Shown here piece by piece: positions 53,297 to 60,927 of a DNA stretch of 64,000 nt (position 1 is the stretch's first letter; each line of letters opens with the position of its first letter). The stretch covers positions 3,286,001-3,350,000 of the forward strand of contig NZ_CP032869.1 in NCBI RefSeq assembly GCF_003576455.2, given 5' to 3'. Source of the DNA: Mucilaginibacter celer (GTDB lineage: Bacteria > Bacteroidota > Bacteroidia > Sphingobacteriales > Sphingobacteriaceae). Made by a program: the position numbers and the translations under genes. Below the pieces are notes generated by a model that saw only the letters and a program-made list of their open reading frames with translations, did no database searches and was not told the origin of the DNA.

Positions 53297-53452
53297 CTAA
53301 CGCTGCGTCTCATAAAGAATTTTTATTACGGGTTCTGATATAACCATAGCTTTGGGAAACTTTCTCTTCGAATCCACTAATGCACCGGCTATCCGAAACA
53401 ATACATCATTAGGAAAGATATAAGTAAAATCGTCTGCTTTTGCTTTGAATTG
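53297..53452 (-). pseudogene. C-terminal fragment of an unknown secreted-block gene
   Basis: Immediately after the stop of the fragment at 53453, the minus strand stays open in the same frame for 51 codons, with protein-like content (DDFTYIFPNDVLFRIAGAL, FPKAMVISEPVIKILYE), up to TAG at 53297-53299. No Met start. It looks like the tail of a gene whose beginning has been lost. Confidence 0.4.
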
Positions 53453-53575
53453 CTAATCAAAAAAACTATAATGATATCCTTTATAAAATCCCGGGATATC
53501 CTGTGTGATTTGCTCCCGGCTTTCAACAATCATTCGGGCAAACTCGTCGCGGGTACGTTTAGGGATAAAAATGAT
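53453..53575 (-). pseudogene. tail fragment of an 'IYGGK' protein paralogue
   Basis: Reads IPKRTRDEFARMIVESREQ, then ITQDIPGFYKGYHYSFFD and stop, in the frame that follows the TGA of the gene at 53579. It is nearly identical to the restored tail of the paralogue at 55723-55833: the DNA agrees at about 110 of 115 bases. So this is the end of a second tandem copy that has lost its front. Confidence 0.7.
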
Positions 53576-53578
53576 ATT

Positions 53579-54010
53579 TCAATTCACTTTGCCAAACTGC
53601 TTTCCATATTTTTCTACTCCGTCTTTTAGTACAGTATCCCTGCTAAAGCATATTAAGTCTGAAATTGCTCCTTGTAAACGACTGCGGTTGTTTTTGTTAA
53701 CGGTAAGGTAGCCAAGCAAGTTTCCACTTGCATCAACAACCCGCGGAGGATATTTTGCACTGGGATTATAGGGTGAGAAATTACTGGTTACAGAACCATA
53801 TCGCCCATTTTCGTTCCAAATCGATTTTGGACCATGGGAGGAACCATATTCGGTAAACGGGCTCCATATTGAGTTTTGAGTTTCCGGGTCGCAGTCAAAA
53901 CAGCCTAAAAACTGATCGTAGTGTTTGCCGCCATAAATTTTTGTGCCATTTTGCGCTTTTGCTGCAAATGAGGCGATAAGAGTTAAGAATAATATTACCA
54001 GCTTTCTCAT
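53579..54010 (-). CDS. secreted 'IYGGK..DQFLGC' protein
   Basis: 143 residues from the ATG at 54010 (MRKLV). Signal peptide to about residue 20. IYGGKHYDQFLGCFDCD, two SIW-type blocks (NSIWSPFTEYGSS, KSIWNENGRYGS), then SPYNPSAKYPPRVVDASGN and LGYLTVNKNN. The Cys pair CxxC is kept. I know this pattern as a family of small secreted proteins of unknown role. A frameshifted paralogue lies at 55723-56209 and a tail fragment directly downstream. Confidence 0.75.
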   Translation of the reverse strand: MRKLVILFLTLIASFAAKAQNGTKIYGGKHYDQFLGCFDCDPETQNSIWSPFTEYGSSHGPKSIWNENGRYGSVTSNFSPYNPSAKYPPRVVDASGNLLGYLTVNKNNRSRLQGAISDLICFSRDTVLKDGVEKYGKQFGKVN

Positions 54011-54082
54011 AGTTGTTTTATTATTTATGGAGAACATTTAGTTCCTTAGAGGCTGTTTAAAAACGATTAAATATTCTTTTAT

Positions 54083-54180
54083 GTAGAGACGCGTCACATG
54101 CGTCTCCCGTAGGACACAAGCAGCCTTGCACATCTCAGCTAACGTAAATTGCATGCGGGAGACGCAATTATGCGTCTCCT
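54083..54180. repeat. dispersed 'agagacgc' repeat, copy 2
   Basis: About 98 bp similar to 7578-7671: gtagagacgc, gcgtctcccg, aggaca, gccttgca, cgtaaattgca, ggagacgcaattatgcgtct. The ends pair with each other. It lies just upstream of the IS110-family element. Confidence 0.75.
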
Positions 54181-54275
54181 ATGTTTGTCATCAAATAAAA
54201 AAGGGAATAAATTAGAAATCTTAAGTGAAAAGAATGAGAGTTGGGTCGCGTCTAAACAACTTTTATAGTATGTAC

Positions 54276-55569
54276 ATGTAGAGATCAGGCCTCATTCTTT
54301 TTACCTTTTAGAGTCTGAACAGAATGTAAGGAATACAGCAGGTCTGTATATTCAGGATATCCGACCAGGAGACAAGACGAAGAAAGGTTGTTCACTTAAG
54401 AAAATACAAACCTAATAAGTGATGGCAAAAATTTTAAAACAGGTAGCAGGCATTGATGTAGCTCAAAAAGAGTTGGTAGTTTCTCTTGGACGTATGGATG
54501 ATTCTATTGAACCAGATATCTATGCTTTCAAAACATTTGCCAATAAACCATCTGGGTTTTCTGCTTTAGAAGTATGGATAAAGAAACATACGGATAAACA
54601 GGTAAAGGTCCGGTTTGTAATGGAAGCAACGGGCGTTTATCACGAAAAATTAGCGTATCATCTTTCAGGCCTGGGCTATGAAGTAAGTATTGTACTTCCT
54701 AATAAGATCAACAATTATGCTAAGTCACTCGAAACAAAAACGGTCACCGACAAAACAGCATCACAGGCTATCTGCCAGTTTGGACTGGAAAAGAAGATTA
54801 GTTTATGGCAACCACCAAAAAAAATATTCAGAGACCTTAAACAATTGACACGCGAAAGGAATCAGATAATCGCAGAACGTACGGTAGCTAAAAATCAACT
54901 GCATGCAGAAAATGCAGAAGCGTTTCCCAACGAAAGAAGCATAGCCAGGCTACACCAACGCATCCGGTTATTCAATGAACAGGAAAAGGAAATTAAAGCA
55001 GACCTCGCTGAAATAATCAAAAAGGATAAGGAATTGGTTGAAAAGATAAACAATATCAGCACAATACCAGGGGTTGGGAAGCTTACAGCCATAATTACCA
55101 TGGCAGAAACCAATGGCTTTAACCTGATTAAAAGTAAAAAGCAAATCGAAAGCTATGCGGGATTTGATGTAAAGGAAAAGCAATCCGGCTCATCGGTAAA
55201 AGGAAAATCCAAAATATCAAAAAGAGGGAACAGGCACTTACGTAAAGCCATGTATATGCCGGCATTAGCAGCCATCAGGCATGACGATCGCTTTAAAGCT
55301 GTATTTATTCGGCTGGTAAGTAAACACGGTATTAAGATGAAGGCAGCTGTTGCGGTACAAAGAAAGCTACTGGGGCTCATCTATATCGTTTGGAAAACTG
55401 ATATTAAATATGATCCCAAATTCCTGAACAAAGTAACAGAGAACGAAAAAGTAGTTATAAATAGTTAGAGCGGTGACATCATAAGATGAACCGCCCTAAT
55501 CTGGCTGGCTTGTGCCGCCTTAATAAACAAATCTAAAAATTATTTGATGTTAACACAGAATCTCTACAT
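54276..55569 (+). mobile_element. IS110-family insertion sequence (ends tentative)
   Basis: Built around the transposase at 54422-55468. atgtagagat at 54276-54285 and atctctacat at 55560-55569 form a 10-bp inverted pair, tentatively subterminal repeats as in the IS1111 subgroup; that gives about 1.3 kb, normal for the family. IS110 elements have no perfect terminal repeats and may make no target duplication, so the ends are not certain. Non-coding flanks (about 146 bp left, 101 bp right) could encode a guide RNA. Confidence 0.6.
54422..55468 (+). CDS. IS110-family transposase (DEDD type)
   Basis: 348 residues from ATG 54422; a GTG codon stands directly before it. N-terminal RuvC-like domain: VAGIDVAQKELVVSLG (Asp), FVMEATGVYHEKLAYHL (Glu) and KTVTDKTASQAICQFG (Asp). 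C-terminal Transposase_20 domain: STIPGVGKLTAIITMAE, KQIESYAGFDVKEKQSG and SKRGNRHLRKAMYMPALA. All key motifs intact, so likely active. It lies between the two 'IYGGK' paralogues and splits the block. Confidence 0.95.
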   Translation: MAKILKQVAGIDVAQKELVVSLGRMDDSIEPDIYAFKTFANKPSGFSALEVWIKKHTDKQVKVRFVMEATGVYHEKLAYHLSGLGYEVSIVLPNKINNYAKSLETKTVTDKTASQAICQFGLEKKISLWQPPKKIFRDLKQLTRERNQIIAERTVAKNQLHAENAEAFPNERSIARLHQRIRLFNEQEKEIKADLAEIIKKDKELVEKINNISTIPGVGKLTAIITMAETNGFNLIKSKKQIESYAGFDVKEKQSGSSVKGKSKISKRGNRHLRKAMYMPALAAIRHDDRFKAVFIRLVSKHGIKMKAAVAVQRKLLGLIYIVWKTDIKYDPKFLNKVTENEKVVINS

Positions 55570-55722
55570 TTAAAACCAATCAAATTTAAACAGCTTCTTA
55601 GATAATCAAATAAAGAGGATTCTGATTTTTAAAACAGGTTATGAAATCGCAAAAAACGCAATAGACATAGTGTAATCTTTTTCCCATATAACTCAGCCTA
55701 CCCAACACTTTTTATAATCTTG

Positions 55723-56209
55723 CTAATCAAAAAAACTATAATGATATCCTTTATAAAATCCTTGGATATCCTGTGTGATTTGGTCCCGGCTTTCAACAAT
55801 CATTTGAGCAAACTCGTCGCGGGTACGTTTAGGATTGTTCTTGTTAATAGTAAAATATCCGAGTGATTTTCCTTTTTTCATCGATAATTAGCGGTGGATA
55901 TTTTGCCAAAGGATTATAAGGAGAAAATTGGCTTCGCTTACTACCGAACATCCCTTGTTCGTTCCAAATTGATTTTGGCCCATGAGTTGAACCAAAATCG
56001 CCGTAAATGCACCAAATTGACTTTATATTTTGATCGGAGCAATTGATGCAACCCAAAAATTGATCATGGTTTTTACCACCATAAATACTTAATTCTGTTT
56101 GCGCATTTACCGGGAATAATAATCCAGGTAAAGAAAGAATTAACAAAATACAATATTTTACAGATAAACTACAAATAGCACACATTTTGTCCCTGCCAAA
56201 TAATGTCAT
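55723..56209 (-). pseudogene. frameshifted 'IYGGK..DQFLGC' paralogue
   Basis: Starts MTLFGRDKM or MCAIC (56209 or 56185) with a signal peptide ending VNAQ, then IYGGKNHDQFLGCINCS, KSIWNEQGMFGSKRSQFSPYNP and YPPLIIDEK. A 6-base T run at 55873-55878 has one base too many for the frame, which then stops at 55844. In the next frame the protein continues GKSLGYFTINKNNPKRTRDE to FYKGYHYSFFD and TAG at 55723. So it is a one-base frameshift: a real pseudogene, phase variation, or a sequencing error. Confidence 0.75.
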
Positions 56210-56218
56210 ATATATTCC

Positions 56219-56749
56219 TCACATATTTCCTTTTGCCAATACCTGTACAAACACTGGTGTCATCATAATAGCTTCTCCTTCAAAATCCCGTTTATCAAAT
56301 TTTAGATATGATTCCAGGTATTTATTTGCATAATGATTCTCAGACTTCGGTTGTAAGGGCTCAAAACTTACCGGTATCAATAATGATAAATATTCGTATG
56401 ATTTTTCTTTGGCATATCTGCCAAAAGTCGCCTTAATATCGTGCGTCTGGAGCTTATCATTCCACGCTTTAACAAAAGCAGAATCGGCACTATCTGAAAA
56501 TCTCATATCAGATACTCTCCCGTCCCAAGTGATATCTACTTTTAATACAGTAAAAGTTGGAGTTTTTGTTTCCCAATAAGTAGGATTATAAAATGTACCA
56601 TAAATGAAATTATTAATTTCAAGGTACAAGCTGTCTGCTGCCGTACGTTTGAACTTACTTTTCTGAATTGTTTTGATATCGTTATTGAGTTTTACCTGAG
56701 CATTTAGTGACGCTGCTACAAAAAGCAAAATCAATGATGATAATAGCAC
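56219..56749 (-). CDS. secreted protein of unknown family, tandem copy 1
   Basis: 176 residues as read from a GTG at 56749. An ATG at 56760 is followed by seven A's; one more A would give MKKKVLLSSLILLFVAASLN, a normal signal peptide in this frame, so the true start is probably lost to an A-run change. The body (YGTFYNPTYWETKTPTFTVL, RFSDSADSAFVKAWNDK, LSLLIPVSFEPLQP, EGEAIMMTPVFVQVLAKG) is clearly related to the next gene. No known domain recognised. Nine bases from the frameshifted 'IYGGK' gene. Confidence 0.65.
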   Translation of the reverse strand: MLLSSLILLFVAASLNAQVKLNNDIKTIQKSKFKRTAADSLYLEINNFIYGTFYNPTYWETKTPTFTVLKVDITWDGRVSDMRFSDSADSAFVKAWNDKLQTHDIKATFGRYAKEKSYEYLSLLIPVSFEPLQPKSENHYANKYLESYLKFDKRDFEGEAIMMTPVFVQVLAKGNM

Positions 56750-56771
56750 CTTTTTTTCATTTCATTCTTAT

Positions 56772-57299
56772 TTACCTCTCTCCTTTTGCTAACACACGTA
56801 TAAAAATTGGCGGCATCATAATAGCCTTTCCTTCAAAATCTTTATTGTTGAACCTCATATATGATTCAATATAGTTATTGGTGTAATGTTTATCAGAATC
56901 AGGAAGTCGCGGTTCAAAGCTTACAGGAATTAACAGGGATAAATCTTTGTACCCTTTTATTTTTGCATACTTTTCAAGCGTTGCTCTATCATTATGCCAT
57001 TTTTTTCTGTTTTCAAAAGCCTTAACAAAAGTCGAATCCGCGCTATCTGAAAATCGCATATCTGTTACTTTGCAAGTTGCATCAAAATTAATTTTCAACA
57101 CAGCGAACGTTGGTGTAGTTACAGACATATATGATGGATTGTAAAAACTGCTGTAAACGGTAGAAGAAAACTCGTTGTAAAGGCTATCAGATAATAAATG
57201 TTTATACTTGCCCTCACCCAATATTCTGTCCTGCGCTTTAGTTTTGACTGATAAACAACATAAGGCTAAAAGAAAGATATATATTATAAAGTTTTTCAT
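56772..57299 (-). CDS. secreted protein of unknown family, tandem copy 2
   Basis: 175 residues. Signal peptide with the break near SVKTKAQ (residue 23). Same scheme as copy 1: YSSFYNPSYMSVTTPTFAVL, RFSDSADSTFVKAFENR, LSLLIPVSFEPRLPDS, EGKAIMMPPIFIRVLAKG. Seven bases before it (in gene direction) the metallopeptidase-like gene ends, so these are one operon. Function unknown; the mix of duplication and decay suggests a variable, fast-changing secreted protein. Confidence 0.75.
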   Translation of the reverse strand: MKNFIIYIFLLALCCLSVKTKAQDRILGEGKYKHLLSDSLYNEFSSTVYSSFYNPSYMSVTTPTFAVLKINFDATCKVTDMRFSDSADSTFVKAFENRKKWHNDRATLEKYAKIKGYKDLSLLIPVSFEPRLPDSDKHYTNNYIESYMRFNNKDFEGKAIMMPPIFIRVLAKGER

Positions 57300-57306
57300 A
57301 TTAGAT

Positions 57307-58899
57307 TTATTTACATCTCGAACCTAACGATCCAACAGAGTAAGCCAATTGAGTAGCGGCGTAGTCACCGGAGAGCTTCATATCTCTTGCAACAGTGTAA
57401 AGAAAGGTTGTCGTTTGGTCAAGCCCTCCTAAAGATAAGTTTTTTGCATCATTCGATGATAAACCAGGAAACATTTGCATCAACGATGCACTCATTTTAG
57501 TAACATAATCGATGATTATATTTTCATGTTGATTTTTAGGGTCAACTCCTTTAGCCTGCAAGTAGGCATGTAATGCCTCATGCATTATAACGGTTGCAAC
57601 AAATTGTTGCGAATAACCAGGGAGTTCATTTTTATTTAATTGAATCTCTATATTTAAATTTCCAAATGAATCGAAGCCGCCGTTCATTTCGGTATGGCCC
57701 TCTGTTCCGGACGCAAGTGATACATTGTCAACAAACTTCAGATTTAATTTTTCAGTTCCCCCAAATACATCTTTTATAAGACTGTTTATTTGGGTATTCA
57801 CTCCAGAAATTATTGTGGCATCTACCATTTTTTTTAAGCAAGGATTTGTAACATTGTTGGTGACAATCGTAGTCACAGGCGGCAAATTAACCACCGCAGG
57901 CGGCGGACAAGGAATAGGATTTGCCGGAGGCGGAAAACCTCCGTCATCAATAGGCGCTACCTTTTGGGTTTGCAAGCTGTTTATCTTAACCGTTTTTACC
58001 GCATCATTATTATAAGGTATATTACATTGCGGGGTATTTGGAGGATTGGTAGTGCTGCTGCCACCGCCACCGCCTCCACCGCCGCCGCCTAAGTTGCCGC
58101 CAACCCCGCTGCTGCCATTTCCTGATTCATCGTCAATAGTGGTAGTGGTGCAATAAGTGGCTATTACGGTAGTGGCTACAAGCTGGCCGTTATAATAGGT
58201 TTTTTGAATAAAATCCTGGCAGGTTCTTACGGTTGTCACCGTGTTGGTTTTAATGTTTTGTACGGTTGGGTCGCCCTCGGTTTCGCTTGTCTGGCCTGGA
58301 GGTAAATACCCGGATATAACACCGTTTTTATAAAACCAGCCGTTTACATATTTACCCTGCGGCGTGCTGTATATCACAATGCCGGTAAAGTCGGCATCGT
58401 GTTTATTATAGCTGTTTAATTTAAGCCCATCTGGCTTGCTTTTTATATAGGCCGAATCGGCTATAATGGTCATGATATAGGCACTGTACCTATCAAACTT
58501 ATTGAGCAGTAAAAACCAGCTGCGGCTGTATTTATTATTATAAATAAGGCCCGCGTTGTTTGATAAATCAAAATTAAGCCGGTCGTCCTTATCTATAGGC
58601 AGCTCGATAACATCGTCGTCATAACGGGTGTAATTTTTTGATTGGCTCCAGTCGGGGTTTACCAGTTGGCTTAAATCCGGGTTGCCGATTGTTGAGAGTG
58701 TGCTTGTTTTGGAAACCGATGGATAAGCATTTTCATACCAGTTTTTGGCTTTTAATACAGCAGGACTGACGATATCTGTATTTTTGTTAGTTCGATTCTC
58801 CTTTTTACAGCTGTAAACAATAATTATTAAACATATAGCAAAAAACAAAAATAACAGGTTCTTTATAGTGAAATAATGCCTGGCGGTTAACCTTTTCAT
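57307..58899 (-). CDS. Gly-rich lipoprotein with HExxH metallopeptidase-like motif
   Basis: 530 residues from the ATG at 58899 (MKRLTARHY); the frame extends to 58944. A lipobox-like IVYSCKKEN near residue 30. A middle region holds a run of ten Gly (SGVGGNLGGG then GGSSTT) and a Pro-rich stretch (PPANPIPCPPPAVVNLPP), so it is probably a linker. The C-terminal domain has VATVIMHEALHAYL, i.e. HEALH at residues 440-444, the zinc motif of many proteases, with a third ligand not evident. First gene of the secreted-protein operon; could be a processing protease or a toxin-like enzyme. Confidence 0.7.
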   Translation of the reverse strand: MKRLTARHYFTIKNLLFLFFAICLIIIVYSCKKENRTNKNTDIVSPAVLKAKNWYENAYPSVSKTSTLSTIGNPDLSQLVNPDWSQSKNYTRYDDDVIELPIDKDDRLNFDLSNNAGLIYNNKYSRSWFLLLNKFDRYSAYIMTIIADSAYIKSKPDGLKLNSYNKHDADFTGIVIYSTPQGKYVNGWFYKNGVISGYLPPGQTSETEGDPTVQNIKTNTVTTVRTCQDFIQKTYYNGQLVATTVIATYCTTTTIDDESGNGSSGVGGNLGGGGGGGGGGSSTTNPPNTPQCNIPYNNDAVKTVKINSLQTQKVAPIDDGGFPPPANPIPCPPPAVVNLPPVTTIVTNNVTNPCLKKMVDATIISGVNTQINSLIKDVFGGTEKLNLKFVDNVSLASGTEGHTEMNGGFDSFGNLNIEIQLNKNELPGYSQQFVATVIMHEALHAYLQAKGVDPKNQHENIIIDYVTKMSASLMQMFPGLSSNDAKNLSLGGLDQTTTFLYTVARDMKLSGDYAATQLAYSVGSLGSRCK

Positions 58900-59170
58900 T
58901 TGTTTATCGGTTTTGGTTAACCAAATATTAAAATAATATTTCAAACAACAAAACAGGATTAATATTTATTTTTTTATTACAACAATAATAATTTCTCTAT
59001 CACTAATCGCCTCTGATATTCCATTTAAATCCCCGTCCCCCCAACAAATGAAACAAAACCTCGAAAGATTGATACGTTTTAACCACCCGTTAAAAACCAA
59101 AACCATCATATTTGGTAACCGGACTTAGTGTTATCTTAACACGTTGAGCCCGGCAACCAATTATAGCAAC

Positions 59171-60301
59171 ATGCAACAAACAAGTGTATTGCCGGCGGCG
59201 CTGCAATCAAGGCAGCATTTTCCAATTTTAGATGGCCTGAGGGGCGTGGCAGCCATTGCCGTTGTCATTTTCCACTTTATGGAAATTGCCGTGCCCGATT
59301 ATCATCAAAGCTTTATAGCCCATGCCTACCTCGCTGTCGATTTCTTTTTTTGCCTCTCGGGTTTTGTAATAGCTTATGCTTATGATGAGCGCCTAAAGCA
59401 GATTGGTGTATGGCGTTTTATCAGGCTCCGGCTTATCCGTCTGCATCCGCTGGTTGTTATCGGTTCGGTTATCGGGCTGGTAGCCTTCGTGTTTGATCCT
59501 TTTAATGATCTTTATGATACTTATGCCACCAAAACCTTCGGCATGTTTGTGGCTTCGTGCCTCATGATTCCCTACCCGCTGGTACACGAGCGGTATTTTA
59601 ACCTGTTTCACCTTAATCCGCCAACCTGGAGCTTGTTTTGGGAGTACATTGCCAATGTGTTTTATGCGCTGGTACTGGTGAAGATCAGCAATAAAATATT
59701 ATGGGCTTTGGCGCTTGTTGCAACGGCACTGCTGTGTTTTGAGGCCAACCGTGCGGGCTACCTTGGCGTGGGCTGGGGAGGCGATAGTTTTGCGGGCGGC
59801 GGCATCAGGGTTTTCTATTCGTTTATAGCCGGCATCCTGGTTTACCGCTCTGGCTCGGTTATTAAATCAAGGGCCGGTTTCGCCGGCATCAGCATATTGC
59901 TGCTGCTTGTTTTCATGATCCCCTTTGCCGAAAAAACCAACCCTTATGTTGATTGTGCCGCGGCCATAATCCTGTTCCCGCTGCTGGTAGCCTTTGGTGC
60001 GGGTGCGGTACTAAAACCGGCTTATGCGGCTATTTGCAAATTTTCGGGCGAGATCTCCTACCCGCTTTACATGATCCATTATCCATTCATCTGGCTTTTT
60101 ATGAGTTGGGTTGAACTGAAAAAGCCATCGCTAAACCAAATGACTATTGTTATTTTATTTGGCGTGCCCCTGCTTATTGCCCTGGCATACACTATTATGA
60201 TATGGCTGGACCTCCCCATCCGCAAATACCTCAAATTAAAAATGGAAAAGGAAGAAGCAGAAGACGCCAAAGAAGCAGCACTCGAAAAACGAAGCAATTA
60301 A
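59171..60301 (+). CDS. acyltransferase 3 family membrane protein
   Basis: 376 residues from the ATG at 59171; the frame is open from a TTG at 59144, but the ATG is closer to the first helix. About ten hydrophobic segments. LDGLRGVAAIAVVIFHFME near residue 22 carries the conserved Arg and His, and FFFCLSGFVIAYAY follows. OafA/YrhL-type enzymes O-acetylate or acylate surface sugars. Charged tail (EKEEAEDAKEAALEKR). No glycan cluster next to it. Confidence 0.93.
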   Translation: MQQTSVLPAALQSRQHFPILDGLRGVAAIAVVIFHFMEIAVPDYHQSFIAHAYLAVDFFFCLSGFVIAYAYDERLKQIGVWRFIRLRLIRLHPLVVIGSVIGLVAFVFDPFNDLYDTYATKTFGMFVASCLMIPYPLVHERYFNLFHLNPPTWSLFWEYIANVFYALVLVKISNKILWALALVATALLCFEANRAGYLGVGWGGDSFAGGGIRVFYSFIAGILVYRSGSVIKSRAGFAGISILLLLVFMIPFAEKTNPYVDCAAAIILFPLLVAFGAGAVLKPAYAAICKFSGEISYPLYMIHYPFIWLFMSWVELKKPSLNQMTIVILFGVPLLIALAYTIMIWLDLPIRKYLKLKMEKEEAEDAKEAALEKRSN

Positions 60302-60317
60302 CGTATGCCCCCCTCAC

Positions 60318-60532
60318 ACAAAGTCACCAGGGAAATCGCTTTTAAAACACGTGGCTCCTGTGGAGCCGGAAAATCTCTATTCATTTGCTATAAACACGAT
60401 ACCCCGCTGGGGTGTTTTTATAACTCCATTACGAGTTTTGTGTTTATAGCAATATTCAGTACCTATGAATGGCTCCATGGGGGCCTCGTGTAATCCGACT
60501 TGTTTCAAAAGCGATTTCCCCGACAAAGTCAC
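60318..60532. mobile_element. MITE-like element with 10-bp direct repeats
   Basis: acaaagtcac at 60318-60327 and 60523-60532 flank a 195-bp body. The body's ends (60328-60348, 60502-60522) are 21-bp inverted repeats with two mismatches; core ggaaatcgctttt. Inside are a hairpin ggctcc-tgt-ggagcc, a 13-bp inverted repeat (60385-60397 / 60440-60452) and accccgctggggt. No open frame. Direct plus inverted ends fit a non-autonomous transposable element. Confidence 0.65.
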
Positions 60533-60540
60533 AAACAACC

Positions 60541-60840
60541 ACAAAAACACTTTGCGTCTTAGCTTACTTTGCGTGCTTGCAGTTAAGAGATTAGTGATTG
60601 GAGAACAGAGATTAGTCCTTTGCGTCTCAGCATCTTTGCGAACTTAAAAATCCCGGGGATTCAACCTCCAACAATCCACAAAAACCTTCGCGCCTTTGCG
60701 TGCTAAAAAAACCCACCAAAACAATAGCGACTTAAAACCCAAAACAACTCAACCTGCACAAAAAAACTTTGCGCCTCAGCATCTCCGTGTTCCTAAAAAT
60801 CTCTCACCAAAACAATACCAACTTAAAACCTAAAAACAGT
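60541..60840. repeat. degenerate tandem repeats upstream of PAS kinase
   Basis: Four blocks of about 25 bp of the tttgcgtctcagcatcttt type start near 60550, 60619, 60686 and 60768. The last two lie within a 90-bp unit repeated directly: caccaaaacaat and acttaaaacc recur at 60713-60739 and 60805-60831. Related block at 27103. No gene. Confidence 0.6.
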
Positions 60841-60869
60841 TTAATCCACCTAAACAAAACATCAACATT

Positions 60870-60904
60870 ATTGTAATATTTAATACCTTGCGCAATTATT
60901 TTTG
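60870..60904 (+). promoter_or_regulatory. candidate promoter of the PAS kinase gene
   Basis: TATTTTTG at 60897-60904 fits TAnnTTTG; attg at 60870-60873 lies 23 bases upstream. A small dyad ccttgc / gcaagg (60886-60891, 60904-60909) overlaps the -7 box. The ATG is 24 bases downstream. Confidence 0.5.
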
Positions 60905-60927
60905 CAAGGCTTCCCCGAATAATTACA

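Noticed and set aside
53297..54010. Stop-codon readthrough joining the 53579 gene to its downstream tail
   Set aside because: The tail is in the same frame right after TGA, but the gene already ends with a segment aligned to the paralogue's tail, so a tandem-copy remnant explains it better.
60541..60840. CRISPR-like array
   Set aside because: Units are degenerate, spacers unequal, and no cas gene is present; treated as degenerate repeats.
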